Of a stretch of DNA of 64,000 nucleotides, positions 46,488 to 55,070 are shown one piece after another; the first letter of the stretch is position 1, and each line of letters starts with the position of its first letter. This stretch comes from Anaerolineae bacterium (GTDB lineage: Bacteria > Chloroflexota > Anaerolineae > Aggregatilineales > Phototrophicaceae), in contig JAJEAA010000034.1 in NCBI GenBank assembly GCA_022824365.1, forward strand, positions 45,650 through 109,649, written 5' to 3'. The notes beneath the pieces were generated by a model. It was not told the origin of the DNA and did no database searches. It saw only the letters and a list, made by a program, of their open reading frames with translations. The translations under genes and the position numbers were made by a program.

Positions 46488-47942
46488 ATGCCAAAGCGAT
46501 ATGAAGCGACCTGGGCTTCGCTGAAGACCCATCCCACCGCCCAATGGATGCGCCGGGCAAAATTCGGCATTTATACGCATTGGGGCATCTACTGTGTGCC
46601 GGCTACCGGGCCAAACGTCACCTGGTATCCCTACAATATGTATCGAGAAGGCACGCCGCAATATGAATACCATTGCAAGACCTACGGGCGCCCCTCCGAG
46701 TTTGGCTACAAGGACTTCATCCCGATGTTCACCGCCGAGCATTTTGACGCGGATGAATGGGCGGAGCTTTTCAAGCGGGCGGGCGCGCGCTTTGCCGGTC
46801 CGGTTGCCGAGCATCACGATGGCTTCCCGATGTGGGACGCGAGCGATACCGATTGGTGCGCCGGCAAGATGGGACCGAAGCGCGATGTCGTCGGCGAGTT
46901 GGAGAAAGCCATCCGCGCGCAGGACATGCGCTTCATGGTCGCCATGCACCACGCGGAGAATTGGTGGTTCTTCCCGCATTGGAAGAAGGAGTACGACACA
47001 TCCGATCCGCGTTACGCCGGGCTTTATGGCGAGCCGCACAATCTCGATTTTGACTTCGATGGCTATGGCCGCGGGCACGATCACGCCGAATGGCGGGCGC
47101 AGGACAAACCGAGCAAAGTCTTTCTTGAGCGCTGGAAGAACCGGCTGGCGGAAGTGGTTGAGCGCTATGAGCCGGACTACATCTGGTTCGATTTCGGCCT
47201 GCGATTTGTGCACGATCAGTACAAGCAAGACTTCCTCGCCTATTACTACAACAAGGAAGCCGAGTGGGGGCGCGAGGTGGTCGCCACCTACAAGTGGCAT
47301 GATATCCCGCCGGGGGCGGCTCTCCTGGACTTCGAGCTGGGCAAAACCGCTGAGCTTACCCACTACGAGTGGATCACCGATACGACGGTGGATGACGGTC
47401 AGGGTTGGGGCTATATCAAGGAAACGGAGTACAAGACCGTCACGGAGATGGTGCATTACCTGGTCGATAACGTCAGCAAGAACGGCTTCATGCTGCTCAA
47501 CGTCGGTCCCAAGCCGGACGGGACCATTCCGGACGAGTCGAAGGCTATCCTCGAGGGCATGGGCGAGTGGCTGCGTCTAAACGGCGAAGCGATCTATGAT
47601 ACTGTGCCCTGGAATACCTATGGCGAAGGTCCAACCAAGATGACCCATGTCGGCGCCTTCAGCGATACCAAGGAGAAGCTGCAATTCACAGCGAAAGACA
47701 TTCGTTTTACCGTCCGCGGCAATGTGCTTTATGCCATCACGCTTGGCTTTCCGGAAAAGGAATTCGTCATCGAATCGACTCACGCGCTTTATCCCGGCGA
47801 GGTGCGCTCGGTGGAGTTGCTCGGCGTCGATGACGAGTTGCGCTGGGAGATGACCGCGGACGGCATCAAAATCGAACGCCCCGATCACAAGCCCTGCGAG
47901 CACGCTTCTGTCTTCAAGATCACGCGGAATACATACATGTAG
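46488..47942 (+). CDS. Alpha-L-fucosidase (GH29), copy A
   Basis: 484 residues from the ATG at 46488, with GGAGG upstream; the frame extends to 46437 without support. It removes alpha-linked L-fucose by a retaining mechanism. GH29 landmarks are FGIYTHWGIYCVP near residue 26, GPVAEHHDGFPMWDASDTDW near 104 and YIWFDFGLRF, where D235 is the likely nucleophile. No signal peptide, so it acts in the cytoplasm on imported oligosaccharides. The C-terminal 120 or so residues form a beta-sandwich. A second gene 52 bases downstream is nearly the same. Confidence 0.9.
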   Translation: MPKRYEATWASLKTHPTAQWMRRAKFGIYTHWGIYCVPATGPNVTWYPYNMYREGTPQYEYHCKTYGRPSEFGYKDFIPMFTAEHFDADEWAELFKRAGARFAGPVAEHHDGFPMWDASDTDWCAGKMGPKRDVVGELEKAIRAQDMRFMVAMHHAENWWFFPHWKKEYDTSDPRYAGLYGEPHNLDFDFDGYGRGHDHAEWRAQDKPSKVFLERWKNRLAEVVERYEPDYIWFDFGLRFVHDQYKQDFLAYYYNKEAEWGREVVATYKWHDIPPGAALLDFELGKTAELTHYEWITDTTVDDGQGWGYIKETEYKTVTEMVHYLVDNVSKNGFMLLNVGPKPDGTIPDESKAILEGMGEWLRLNGEAIYDTVPWNTYGEGPTKMTHVGAFSDTKEKLQFTAKDIRFTVRGNVLYAITLGFPEKEFVIESTHALYPGEVRSVELLGVDDELRWEMTADGIKIERPDHKPCEHASVFKITRNTYM

Positions 47943-47950
47943 CGCGCCTA

Positions 47951-47976
47951 GGCTAAGACACGGAGAGCGCCGAGGC
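47951..47976 (+). repeat. Dispersed short repeat, copy 6 (between the fucosidase genes)
   Basis: GGCTAAGACACGGAGAGCGC then CGAGGC fills most of the 52-base gap between the two fucosidase genes. Confidence 0.45.
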
Positions 47977-47994
47977 TTCTGGAGGCGAATCGAC

Positions 47995-49449
47995 ATGACA
48001 AAGCGCTATGAGGCGACCTGGGCGTCGTTGAAGACGCATCCGACCGCCGAATGGATGCGCAAGGCGAAGTTCGGCATCTATACGCATTGGGGCATCTATT
48101 GCGTGCCGGCGAAGGGACCGAATGCCACTTGGTATCCCTACAACATGTACCGCGAGGGTAATCCGCAGTACGAATATCACTGCAAGACCTACGGGCATCC
48201 CTCCGTCTTCGGTTACAAAGACTTCATCCCGATGTTCACCGCCGAGCATTTTGACGCTGACGAATGGGCGGAGCTGTTCAAGCGCGCTGGCGCCAAGTTC
48301 GCCGGTCCAGTCGGTGAGCATCACGATGGCTTCCCAATGTGGGACGCCAGCGATACCGATTGGTGCGCCGGCAAGATGGGACCCAAGCGCGATGTCGTCG
48401 GCGAATTGGAGAAAGCGATCCGCGCCCAAGACATGCGCTTCATGGTCGCCATGCACCACGCGGAGCATTGGTGGTTCTTCCCACATTGGAAAAAGGAGTA
48501 CGACACAGCCGATCCGCGTTACGCCGGGCTTTATGGCGAGCCGCACAATCTCGATTTTGATTTTGATGCCTACGAGCCGGGACTCGATTTCGCGGAATGG
48601 CGCGCTCAAGACAAGCCCAGTCTCGCCTTTCTTGATCGCTGGAAGAATCGATTGATCGAAGTCGTCGAACGCTACCAGCCGGATTATATCTGGTTCGATT
48701 TAGGCCTGCGCTTCATCCACGATCAGTACAAGCAGGACTTCCTCGCCTACTATTACAACAAAGAAGCCGAATGGGGACGGGAAGTGGTCGCCACTTACAA
48801 GTGGCACGATATCCCGCCTGGCGCCGCCTTGCTCGACTTTGAATTGGGCAAGACGGCGGAGTTGACGCATTATGAATGGATCACTGATACCACCGTCGAT
48901 GATGGAAAAGGCTGGGGCTATATCAAGGAGGCGGAGTACAAGACTGTCACCGAGATGGTGCATTACCTGGCGGATAACGTCAGCAAGAACGGTTTCATGC
49001 TGCTCAATGTAGGACCGAAATCGGATGGCACGATTCCGGACGAAGCAAAGGCGACCCTCGAGGGCATGGGCGCGTGGCTCCGGCTGAATGGCGAGGCGAT
49101 TTACGATACCGTGCCCTGGAATACCTACGGCGAGGGACCGACGCAAATGACGCATGTCGGCGGTTTCAGCGAGCTCAAAGAGAAGCTGAAATACACCGCG
49201 CGCGACATTCGCTTCACCGTGCGCGGCAATGTGCTCTATGCCATCACGCTCGGCTGGCCCCAAAAGGAATTTGTGATCGAGTCGACGCACGTCCTCTATC
49301 CCGGTGAGGTGCGCTCGGTGGAGATGCTGGGCGTCGAAGGCGAACTGCCCTGGACGATGACGGCCGGGGGGCTCAAGATTACGCGACCCGATCACAAGCC
49401 CTGCGAACACGCCTGCGTCTTTAAGATCACGCGCAACACCAGCATATAA
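47995..49449 (+). CDS. Alpha-L-fucosidase (GH29), copy B
   Basis: 484 residues, the same length as copy A and about 90% identical by eye in the first 60 residues. Ribosome site GGAGG is nine bases before the ATG. The nucleophile region is YIWFDLGLRF and all other landmarks are kept (FGIYTHWGIYC, GPVGEHHDGFPMWDASDT). Clustered differences include DGYGRGHDHA in A versus DAYEPGLDFA in B (near residue 190), a candidate loop for changed specificity. It is a recent tandem duplication. Confidence 0.9.
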   Translation: MTKRYEATWASLKTHPTAEWMRKAKFGIYTHWGIYCVPAKGPNATWYPYNMYREGNPQYEYHCKTYGHPSVFGYKDFIPMFTAEHFDADEWAELFKRAGAKFAGPVGEHHDGFPMWDASDTDWCAGKMGPKRDVVGELEKAIRAQDMRFMVAMHHAEHWWFFPHWKKEYDTADPRYAGLYGEPHNLDFDFDAYEPGLDFAEWRAQDKPSLAFLDRWKNRLIEVVERYQPDYIWFDLGLRFIHDQYKQDFLAYYYNKEAEWGREVVATYKWHDIPPGAALLDFELGKTAELTHYEWITDTTVDDGKGWGYIKEAEYKTVTEMVHYLADNVSKNGFMLLNVGPKSDGTIPDEAKATLEGMGAWLRLNGEAIYDTVPWNTYGEGPTQMTHVGGFSELKEKLKYTARDIRFTVRGNVLYAITLGWPQKEFVIESTHVLYPGEVRSVEMLGVEGELPWTMTAGGLKITRPDHKPCEHACVFKITRNTSI

Positions 49450-49503
49450 TCGCCGGCGGTTCGGGGTTAGGTCGCCGCGCAAATAGAATAGGGGGAAGGT
49501 CGC

Positions 49504-50340
49504 ATGAGCGCGCGCATCGATTCACATCAGCACTTCTGGCATTACAACAGCGACGACTATCCCTGGATGGACGAGTCGCGCGCGGCGCTGCGGGTCGATT
49601 ACCTGCCGCCTGACCTGCAGCCGCTGATGGCGGCATCCGGCATCGATGGCACGGTAGCGGTGCAAGCGCGGCAAATTCAGATCGAGACTGATTACCTGCT
49701 GGAGCTTGCCGATCGCTACGATTTCATTCGCGGCGTCGTTGGCTGGGTGGATATGCGCGCGGACGGTGTAGAGGCGCAATTGGAGCAATACGCCGCGCAG
49801 CCGCGTATGGTGGGGGTACGCCATATTGTGCATGACGAGGCGGATGATCGCTTCATGCTCGGCGGTAATTTCTTGCGTGGATTGGCGAAGCTTAAAGCTT
49901 TCGATCTCAGTTATGATCTGCTGCTCTTTCCACGACATCTGCCGGTCGCCATCAATGTCGTGAAGCAATTTCCAAATCAACGTTTTGTACTGGATCATAT
50001 CGCCAAGCCCTTTATCAAAGACGGCATACTCGAACCTTGGGAGAGTGACATCAGGCGGCTGGCGGCTTTTGCCAATGTCTGGTGCAAGGTTTCCGGCATG
50101 GCGACGGAAGCGGCTTGGAAGGCTTGGCGTCAGGACGATTATGCGCCTTACCTCGATGTTGTCTTCGATTGCTTCGGCGCCGAGCGGATTATGTTCGGCA
50201 GCGATTGGCCCGTCTGCACGCTCGCCGGCAGTTACAGCGAGGTGGTCGGCATCGTGGAAACGTATATCGCCGCGCTCTCCGCTGATGAGCAGGCGGCGGT
50301 GATGGGCGGCAACGCCGTCGACTTTTACCAGCTTCCTTGA
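49504..50340 (+). CDS. Amidohydrolase, L-fuconolactonase-like (sugar lactonase family)
   Basis: 278 residues. Metal-binding motif DSHQHFW at residues 6-12 and a late RIMFGSDWPVCT are those of the L-fuconolactonase/L-rhamnonolactonase branch of the amidohydrolases. It opens a sugar lactone to the acid, here probably L-fuconolactone to L-fuconate. It follows the fucosidase genes by 54 bases on the same strand and completes a reasoned pathway with the SDR and FAH-family genes. Substrate assignment is an inference. Confidence 0.82.
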   Translation: MSARIDSHQHFWHYNSDDYPWMDESRAALRVDYLPPDLQPLMAASGIDGTVAVQARQIQIETDYLLELADRYDFIRGVVGWVDMRADGVEAQLEQYAAQPRMVGVRHIVHDEADDRFMLGGNFLRGLAKLKAFDLSYDLLLFPRHLPVAINVVKQFPNQRFVLDHIAKPFIKDGILEPWESDIRRLAAFANVWCKVSGMATEAAWKAWRQDDYAPYLDVVFDCFGAERIMFGSDWPVCTLAGSYSEVVGIVETYIAALSADEQAAVMGGNAVDFYQLP

Positions 50341-50425
50341 GCGCGCGACAATCGGCAAAGGTTGCGCGAGTGCGCAGGCTGTGCCAGAATCTCCGGCTCA
50401 AATAAGGCATTGACTGGAGCAACTT

Positions 50426-51397
50426 ATGTTTCCCAAAAAGTATTCCAAAAGCGTCACCCTAATGCTGCGTTTTGTCGCGCTGCTATTGTGTCTGGCGCTT
50501 GTTGCGGCGCCAGTGGCCGCGCATGACGACCTCGCTGAAGCGGCCGCCGCAGCCGCCGACTCCATGGCTGAGTACGGCGTCAGCGAGAGCGACATCAGTT
50601 TCAGCAACGAGGACCAGACGATCATTGGCACGCTAGCCATGCCGGACGGCGCAGGACCGTTCCCCGCGGTTCTGCTGCTGCACGGCTTCACCGGCATGCG
50701 GCATGAATTGCCGGTTGTCGGCACCGAAGACACGATGTTCAGCCGCGCGGCTCGCTGGCTGGGTGAACGCGGCTTTGCCACGTTGCGTATCGACTTCCGC
50801 GGCTCCGGCGATAGCGAAGGCGCCTGGGAAGACACCACTTTCAGCGGCCAGATCTCGGATGCCATCGCGGCGCTGGATTATCTGGAAATGCTGGAGGGCG
50901 TCGACAGCGGCAGTATCAGCATCATCGGCTTGAGCCAGGGCGGTCTGGTTGGCGCGGGGACAGCCGGGCGCGATGCGCGCGTCAGTAACCTCGTGCTTTG
51001 GTCGGCGGTATCGAACCCGGTCATGAGCTACGGAATCCTGCTGGGTTATGACACCTTGCTGAACGGCGCGGCAGCCGGCGACGAGGCGCTGACCATCACC
51101 TTGCCCTGGGGCGCCGAGACCTCGCTTAAAGGTCCATTCTTCGAGGATATTTTCCTCGTCGATCCGGTGGCTGAAATCGCCAGTTACGGCGGACCCCTGC
51201 TGGCTATCACCGGCTCACGGGATGACACCGTTACGCCGCAGCCGCACGCGGGCCAAGTCTTCCTCGATTATCATGAGGGCGAGGAAGCGCTGGTGGTGTT
51301 GGATGGCGACCATGTCTTCGATGTGCTGGCGGGGGATGTCACTGCGGTGATCGACGAAGCGCTGGCCTATAGCCTGGCCTGGCTGCAGAGCAATTAG
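50426..51397 (+). CDS. Secreted alpha/beta hydrolase (S9/dienelactone-hydrolase-like)
   Basis: 323 residues. Signal peptide with core LRFVALLLCLALVAAPVAA. Alpha/beta-hydrolase elements are VLLLHGFTGMRHELP (oxyanion turn), nucleophile elbow IIGLSQGGLVG (Ser), an acid in GSRDDTVTPQPH and the His in LDGDHVFDVL. Also IDFRGSGDSEG. Probably hydrolyses an ester or peptide outside the cell or in the envelope; the substrate is unknown. Single-gene unit. Confidence 0.82.
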   Translation: MFPKKYSKSVTLMLRFVALLLCLALVAAPVAAHDDLAEAAAAAADSMAEYGVSESDISFSNEDQTIIGTLAMPDGAGPFPAVLLLHGFTGMRHELPVVGTEDTMFSRAARWLGERGFATLRIDFRGSGDSEGAWEDTTFSGQISDAIAALDYLEMLEGVDSGSISIIGLSQGGLVGAGTAGRDARVSNLVLWSAVSNPVMSYGILLGYDTLLNGAAAGDEALTITLPWGAETSLKGPFFEDIFLVDPVAEIASYGGPLLAITGSRDDTVTPQPHAGQVFLDYHEGEEALVVLDGDHVFDVLAGDVTAVIDEALAYSLAWLQSN

Positions 51398-51570
51398 CGG
51401 AACGACAACCTGGCAGGTCAGAGTAAGACAGACTTTGGAAGGATCGTCGCTTGAGGTTGGCGATGCTTCTCGGCGGCGGCATATACAATTAGTGAGAGCG
51501 GACGCTGCGCTTATATGCGACGACGTCCGCCCTTGTCATTACTTGTCTGAACGGTACAGGAGCAGTATCC

Positions 51571-52596
51571 GTGAAAGCTATCGTGCTGGAGCAACCGGGT
51601 CAGCTTAAACTACGGGATGTGGCGGCGCCGAGGCCGGCCGGGCGAGACGAAGCGCTGGTGCGCGTCCGGCGCGTCGGCATCTGCGGTACAGACCTGCATG
51701 CCTATGGTGGCAATCAGAATTTCTTCAGCTATCCGCGCATCATGGGACATGAACTGGCGGTAGAAGTCCTTGACATCGGACCGACCGAGCAGGACCTGCC
51801 TTACGACGTCGGCGATGGATGTTGCGTCATCCCCTATTTAAATTGCGGGACCTGCATTGCTTGTAGGCGGGGCAAGAGCAACTGTTGCGCGCAAATGCAA
51901 GTTCTCGGCGTCCACATCGACGGCGGCATGCGCGAGCGCTTCACGCTGCCGGCCGACAAGCTTCTGCTGGCGGAAGGCATCCCCGTTGAAGAACTGGCGC
52001 TGGTGGAGATGCTCTGTATCGGCGCCCACGCCGCCAAGCGCGCCCGTGTTTCAGCGGGCGAAAACGCGCTCGTCATCGGCGCCGGACCGATCGGCTTGGC
52101 CACGGCGCAATTTGCCCAAGTCGCTGGCGCCGAGGTGATGGTGATGGAAGTCAATCAAGGGCGGCTGGATTTCTGCGCCGACGTCCTTGGCATCGACCGG
52201 CTGATCGACGGGCGCCATGACGCGATCGGGCAGATCAAGCAACTGCTCGGCGGAGAGCTGCCCACGCTCGTCTTCGATTGCACGGGCAGCGCCGCGTCCA
52301 TGCAGGCCGCCTTCAATTATGTCGCGCATGGCGGCTCGCTTGTGCTCGTGGGGCATATCAAAGGCGATCTTGCCTTCAGCGATCCCCATTTCCATTCCCA
52401 TGAACTGACGCTGATTGCCAGCCGCAACGCCACGCGAACCGACTTTCAGTGGGTCATCGACAGCCTGCGCGCGGGCAACATAAACCTGGCGCCTTGGATC
52501 ACTCATCGGGCGGCGCCCGAGACCATCGTGTCTGACTTCCCGACCTGGCTTGATCCGGCCAATGGCGTCATCAAAGCCATGCTCAGCTTTGACTAG
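51571..52596 (+). CDS. Zinc-binding alcohol dehydrogenase (threonine/sugar dehydrogenase type)
   Basis: 341 residues from a GTG start. Catalytic zinc: VGICGTDLHAYGGNQN and IMGHELAVEV. Structural zinc: NCGTCIACRRGKSNCC. Rossmann motif VIGAGPIGLATAQFA with acidic EVNQGR. This branch includes sugar-acid 5-dehydrogenases and L-threonine 3-dehydrogenase. The next gene, a desaturase, starts 17 bases later, so the two may share a transcript, although the roles look unrelated. Confidence 0.85.
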   Translation: MKAIVLEQPGQLKLRDVAAPRPAGRDEALVRVRRVGICGTDLHAYGGNQNFFSYPRIMGHELAVEVLDIGPTEQDLPYDVGDGCCVIPYLNCGTCIACRRGKSNCCAQMQVLGVHIDGGMRERFTLPADKLLLAEGIPVEELALVEMLCIGAHAAKRARVSAGENALVIGAGPIGLATAQFAQVAGAEVMVMEVNQGRLDFCADVLGIDRLIDGRHDAIGQIKQLLGGELPTLVFDCTGSAASMQAAFNYVAHGGSLVLVGHIKGDLAFSDPHFHSHELTLIASRNATRTDFQWVIDSLRAGNINLAPWITHRAAPETIVSDFPTWLDPANGVIKAMLSFD

Positions 52597-52613
52597 ATGA
52601 GGACTTTGAGTCA

Positions 52614-53612
52614 ATGAGCGACGCGTCCGCCAAGCAGCGAATCAAATGGTATCGCTCGCCGGTGGCGCCGGCTGACCTGGCGCGCCTGAACCAGCGCAGC
52701 GACAGGAAAGGCATGCTGCAGACGCTGGGCTTCCTCGCTCTTTTGCTGTGCAGCGGCGGCATCGCCTGGATCGCCGTCGGTCGAGCGCACCCGCTCATCG
52801 CGCTCGTCTTGATCTATTTGCATGGCGCGCTGTATGCCTTCCTTGTCAATGGCTTCCATGAACTCTGTCACAAGACGGTCTTCAGGACACAGGCGCTTAA
52901 CATCCTCTTTCGGAATATCTACAGCTTTCTGGGCTGGTACAACCACGTCTCGTTCTGGGCGAGCCATCAAGCGCATCATCGGTATACGCTGCACCCGCCC
53001 GACGACCTGGAGGTGGTTTTGCCGCGAGAGTTGACCCTGCGCTCCTACCTTAGCTTCGCCATCGTCAATCCGCGCGGATTCCTGCTGCGCCTGAAGTCGG
53101 TGATTCGCCTCAGCTTCGGCCACATCGACAACGAATGGGAGCGAGCCCTCTTCCCGCCGGAAGCGACCGCGGGACGCCGCGCGCTCTTCAACTGGGCGCG
53201 CCTGCTGCTCGTCGGGCACGGGCTGATCCTTGCCGTCTCGCTCTATCTGGGCTGGTGGCTGCTGCCCGTACTCGTGACGCTGGCGCCCTTCTACGGCGGC
53301 GGTTTTCAGTTTTTGCTCAACGAGGCGCAGCACATTGGCTTATCGGACGAGGTCAGTGATTATCGGCTGAACACGCGCACGATTCTGCTGAATCCTGTCC
53401 TGGGCTTTCTCTATTGGCAGATGAATTATCACATCGAGCACCACATGTACGCCGCCGTGCCTTTCTATCATCTGGCCGAGTTGCATGACTTGGTGAAGGC
53501 GGATACGCCAGCGCCGACGCGCGGTGTGGTCGGGACCTGGCGGCAGATTATTCCGATTCTGCGGCGTCAGCGCGGCGAGCCGGAGTATATGTTCGTGCCT
53601 GAACTGCCTTGA
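52614..53612 (+). CDS. Fatty-acid desaturase family membrane protein
   Basis: 332 residues with four hydrophobic segments. Three histidine boxes of membrane di-iron desaturases are present: HELCHK near residue 82, HQAHHRYT near 120 and HIEHHMY near 272. It likely inserts a double bond into membrane acyl chains or modifies a terpenoid; family members also include carotenoid ketolases and hydroxylases. An additional His (NEAQHIG) lies before the last box, consistent with the family. Confidence 0.82.
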   Translation: MSDASAKQRIKWYRSPVAPADLARLNQRSDRKGMLQTLGFLALLLCSGGIAWIAVGRAHPLIALVLIYLHGALYAFLVNGFHELCHKTVFRTQALNILFRNIYSFLGWYNHVSFWASHQAHHRYTLHPPDDLEVVLPRELTLRSYLSFAIVNPRGFLLRLKSVIRLSFGHIDNEWERALFPPEATAGRRALFNWARLLLVGHGLILAVSLYLGWWLLPVLVTLAPFYGGGFQFLLNEAQHIGLSDEVSDYRLNTRTILLNPVLGFLYWQMNYHIEHHMYAAVPFYHLAELHDLVKADTPAPTRGVVGTWRQIIPILRRQRGEPEYMFVPELP

Positions 53613-53624
53613 CTTAATTTCTAA

Positions 53625-55001
53625 CTAAGGCAATGCGATCATTGCCATCGGCAGGTCAGGCAACTTGCCAGCAAAATAATCTTCCACAGTATAGATTTGG
53701 AGCACGGGCCACTTGTCTTGAAACCTGCCTGTGTTGACTGCCGCGTTCCGCATGCCGGCCGTAACTCTGTCCTCAAAACAAGTAAATACGCCTAACTCAG
53801 CTCCCGCTTGCCGCCGCGCTTCGTTGAATGCCTGCACATGACCTGGGTTTGTATTGCCCGCTTTGACCTGCGATACTACGTCGACGAACTGCCCCTTGCG
53901 TATAGGCAGCCGCCCTCGTCCGTCTATGCCTTTATCGCCGCGCTGACGTTTATTCGCTTCCATGCCTGGCACAAGAGACGCAGCCCAACGCTCAAACTTG
54001 AAAGGGTCGTAAGCCGCTAGCGCTTTGGCGTCTTCAATTGTCTTGGGCATGCCGACGAACTCAATGTCGTCCCATAAGCTGTCGAAATGCCCTTCGAGTC
54101 GCTTTTGAATAACCTTGCAAGCTTGGACACAGACGTCGATGCCAATCCAGCGCCGCCCGAGATTCTGCGCCGCATGAATGGTCGTGCCGCAGCCGCAGAA
54201 TGGGTCGAACACAATGTCATCTCGATTGCTTGATGCTTTGATGATGCGTTCCAAAAGGGCTAAGGGCTTTTCCGTAGGATATAGTTGTTTTATTGGCGGA
54301 ACCCGCGCTATATCCCAAACATCATCCAGTCGAACGCCTTCTGAATCTTCTTCCGATATTTGAGATGGCAATCGCTGGCCAGCTTCGTCATATCCCGAAA
54401 TAATTCGTTTTGTCCCGAATCGTTTTAATGTAGATGCGGCTCTGGGCATGAACAATTGATTAAATGCCCGTTTACGAGAGTCCGAACGCGAATAAAAGAA
54501 TAATACATCGTGATTACGCTGAAATGTGTACTTTCCCGTAGACCATTTTCGGTAATGCCAAATTATCTCGTTTCTAAAGTTTTTCTTTCCAAAAATCCCA
54601 TCCATAATGACTTTCAGATAGTGGCTCATCGTCGGGTCGCAATGCAGGTAGATGCTGCCAGTCGGCTTTAACACCCGGTGGCATTCGCACAACCGGTTGG
54701 CCATGTAAGACAGGTAGGCCAGCTCCGCGCCTTCTCCTAACATTTGTCGCAGCCCTTCCATCGTAGGAGCAAGCGAAACATTGCCCGCCACCGCGTGAAA
54801 GTCTTCAATCGCCTCGTACCAGCGCCAGGTATCGTCAAAGGCGACCCATTGCGCCCCGCCGATGAAAGCGTTGTATATCCGCTTGGAATTGAAGGGCGGG
54901 TCGAGGTAAATCAAGTCGACGGACTCATCGGGGATGTACTCCGCCATGATTTCTAGGCAATCGCCAAAGTACAATCGGTTGGGAGTTGCTTGATCGGCCA
55001 T
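53625..55001 (-). CDS. Site-specific DNA methyltransferase fused to an Mrr-like restriction nuclease domain
   Basis: 458 residues. N-terminal beta-class methyltransferase: the catalytic motif IV (LIYLDPPFNSKRIYN) comes before the S-adenosylmethionine motif I (DDIVFDPFCGCGTTIHAAQN), which defines the beta order; DPPF fits N6-adenine or N4-cytosine methylation. The last 110 residues contain ERWAASLVPG, GDKGIDGRGR and DVVSQVKAGN, the D...QxK catalytic arrangement of Mrr-type PD-(D/E)xK nucleases, then NEARRQAGAELGVFTCFE. It may be a single-chain restriction-modification enzyme or a methyl-dependent nuclease. The middle (about 54280-54620) is more AT-rich than its neighbours, a sign of transfer. 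No separate specificity gene is adjacent. Confidence 0.82.
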   Translation of the reverse strand: MADQATPNRLYFGDCLEIMAEYIPDESVDLIYLDPPFNSKRIYNAFIGGAQWVAFDDTWRWYEAIEDFHAVAGNVSLAPTMEGLRQMLGEGAELAYLSYMANRLCECHRVLKPTGSIYLHCDPTMSHYLKVIMDGIFGKKNFRNEIIWHYRKWSTGKYTFQRNHDVLFFYSRSDSRKRAFNQLFMPRAASTLKRFGTKRIISGYDEAGQRLPSQISEEDSEGVRLDDVWDIARVPPIKQLYPTEKPLALLERIIKASSNRDDIVFDPFCGCGTTIHAAQNLGRRWIGIDVCVQACKVIQKRLEGHFDSLWDDIEFVGMPKTIEDAKALAAYDPFKFERWAASLVPGMEANKRQRGDKGIDGRGRLPIRKGQFVDVVSQVKAGNTNPGHVQAFNEARRQAGAELGVFTCFEDRVTAGMRNAAVNTGRFQDKWPVLQIYTVEDYFAGKLPDLPMAMIALP

Positions 55002-55070
55002 TTTCCCTCTCTCTTTTAATGAGAAGATTACTACTATGTCAGTTTAGCCGAGTTGCGAAGCGGACGCGAT

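Noticed and set aside
50341..50380. Stem-like sequence GCGCGAC...GTTGCGC after the lactonase gene as a terminator
   Set aside because: Stem includes a G-U pair and no T-tract follows; insufficient evidence.
54970..54985. AATCGGTT within the methyltransferase gene as another LacI operator
   Set aside because: It is inside a coding sequence, with no promoter positioned before it; taken as a chance octamer.
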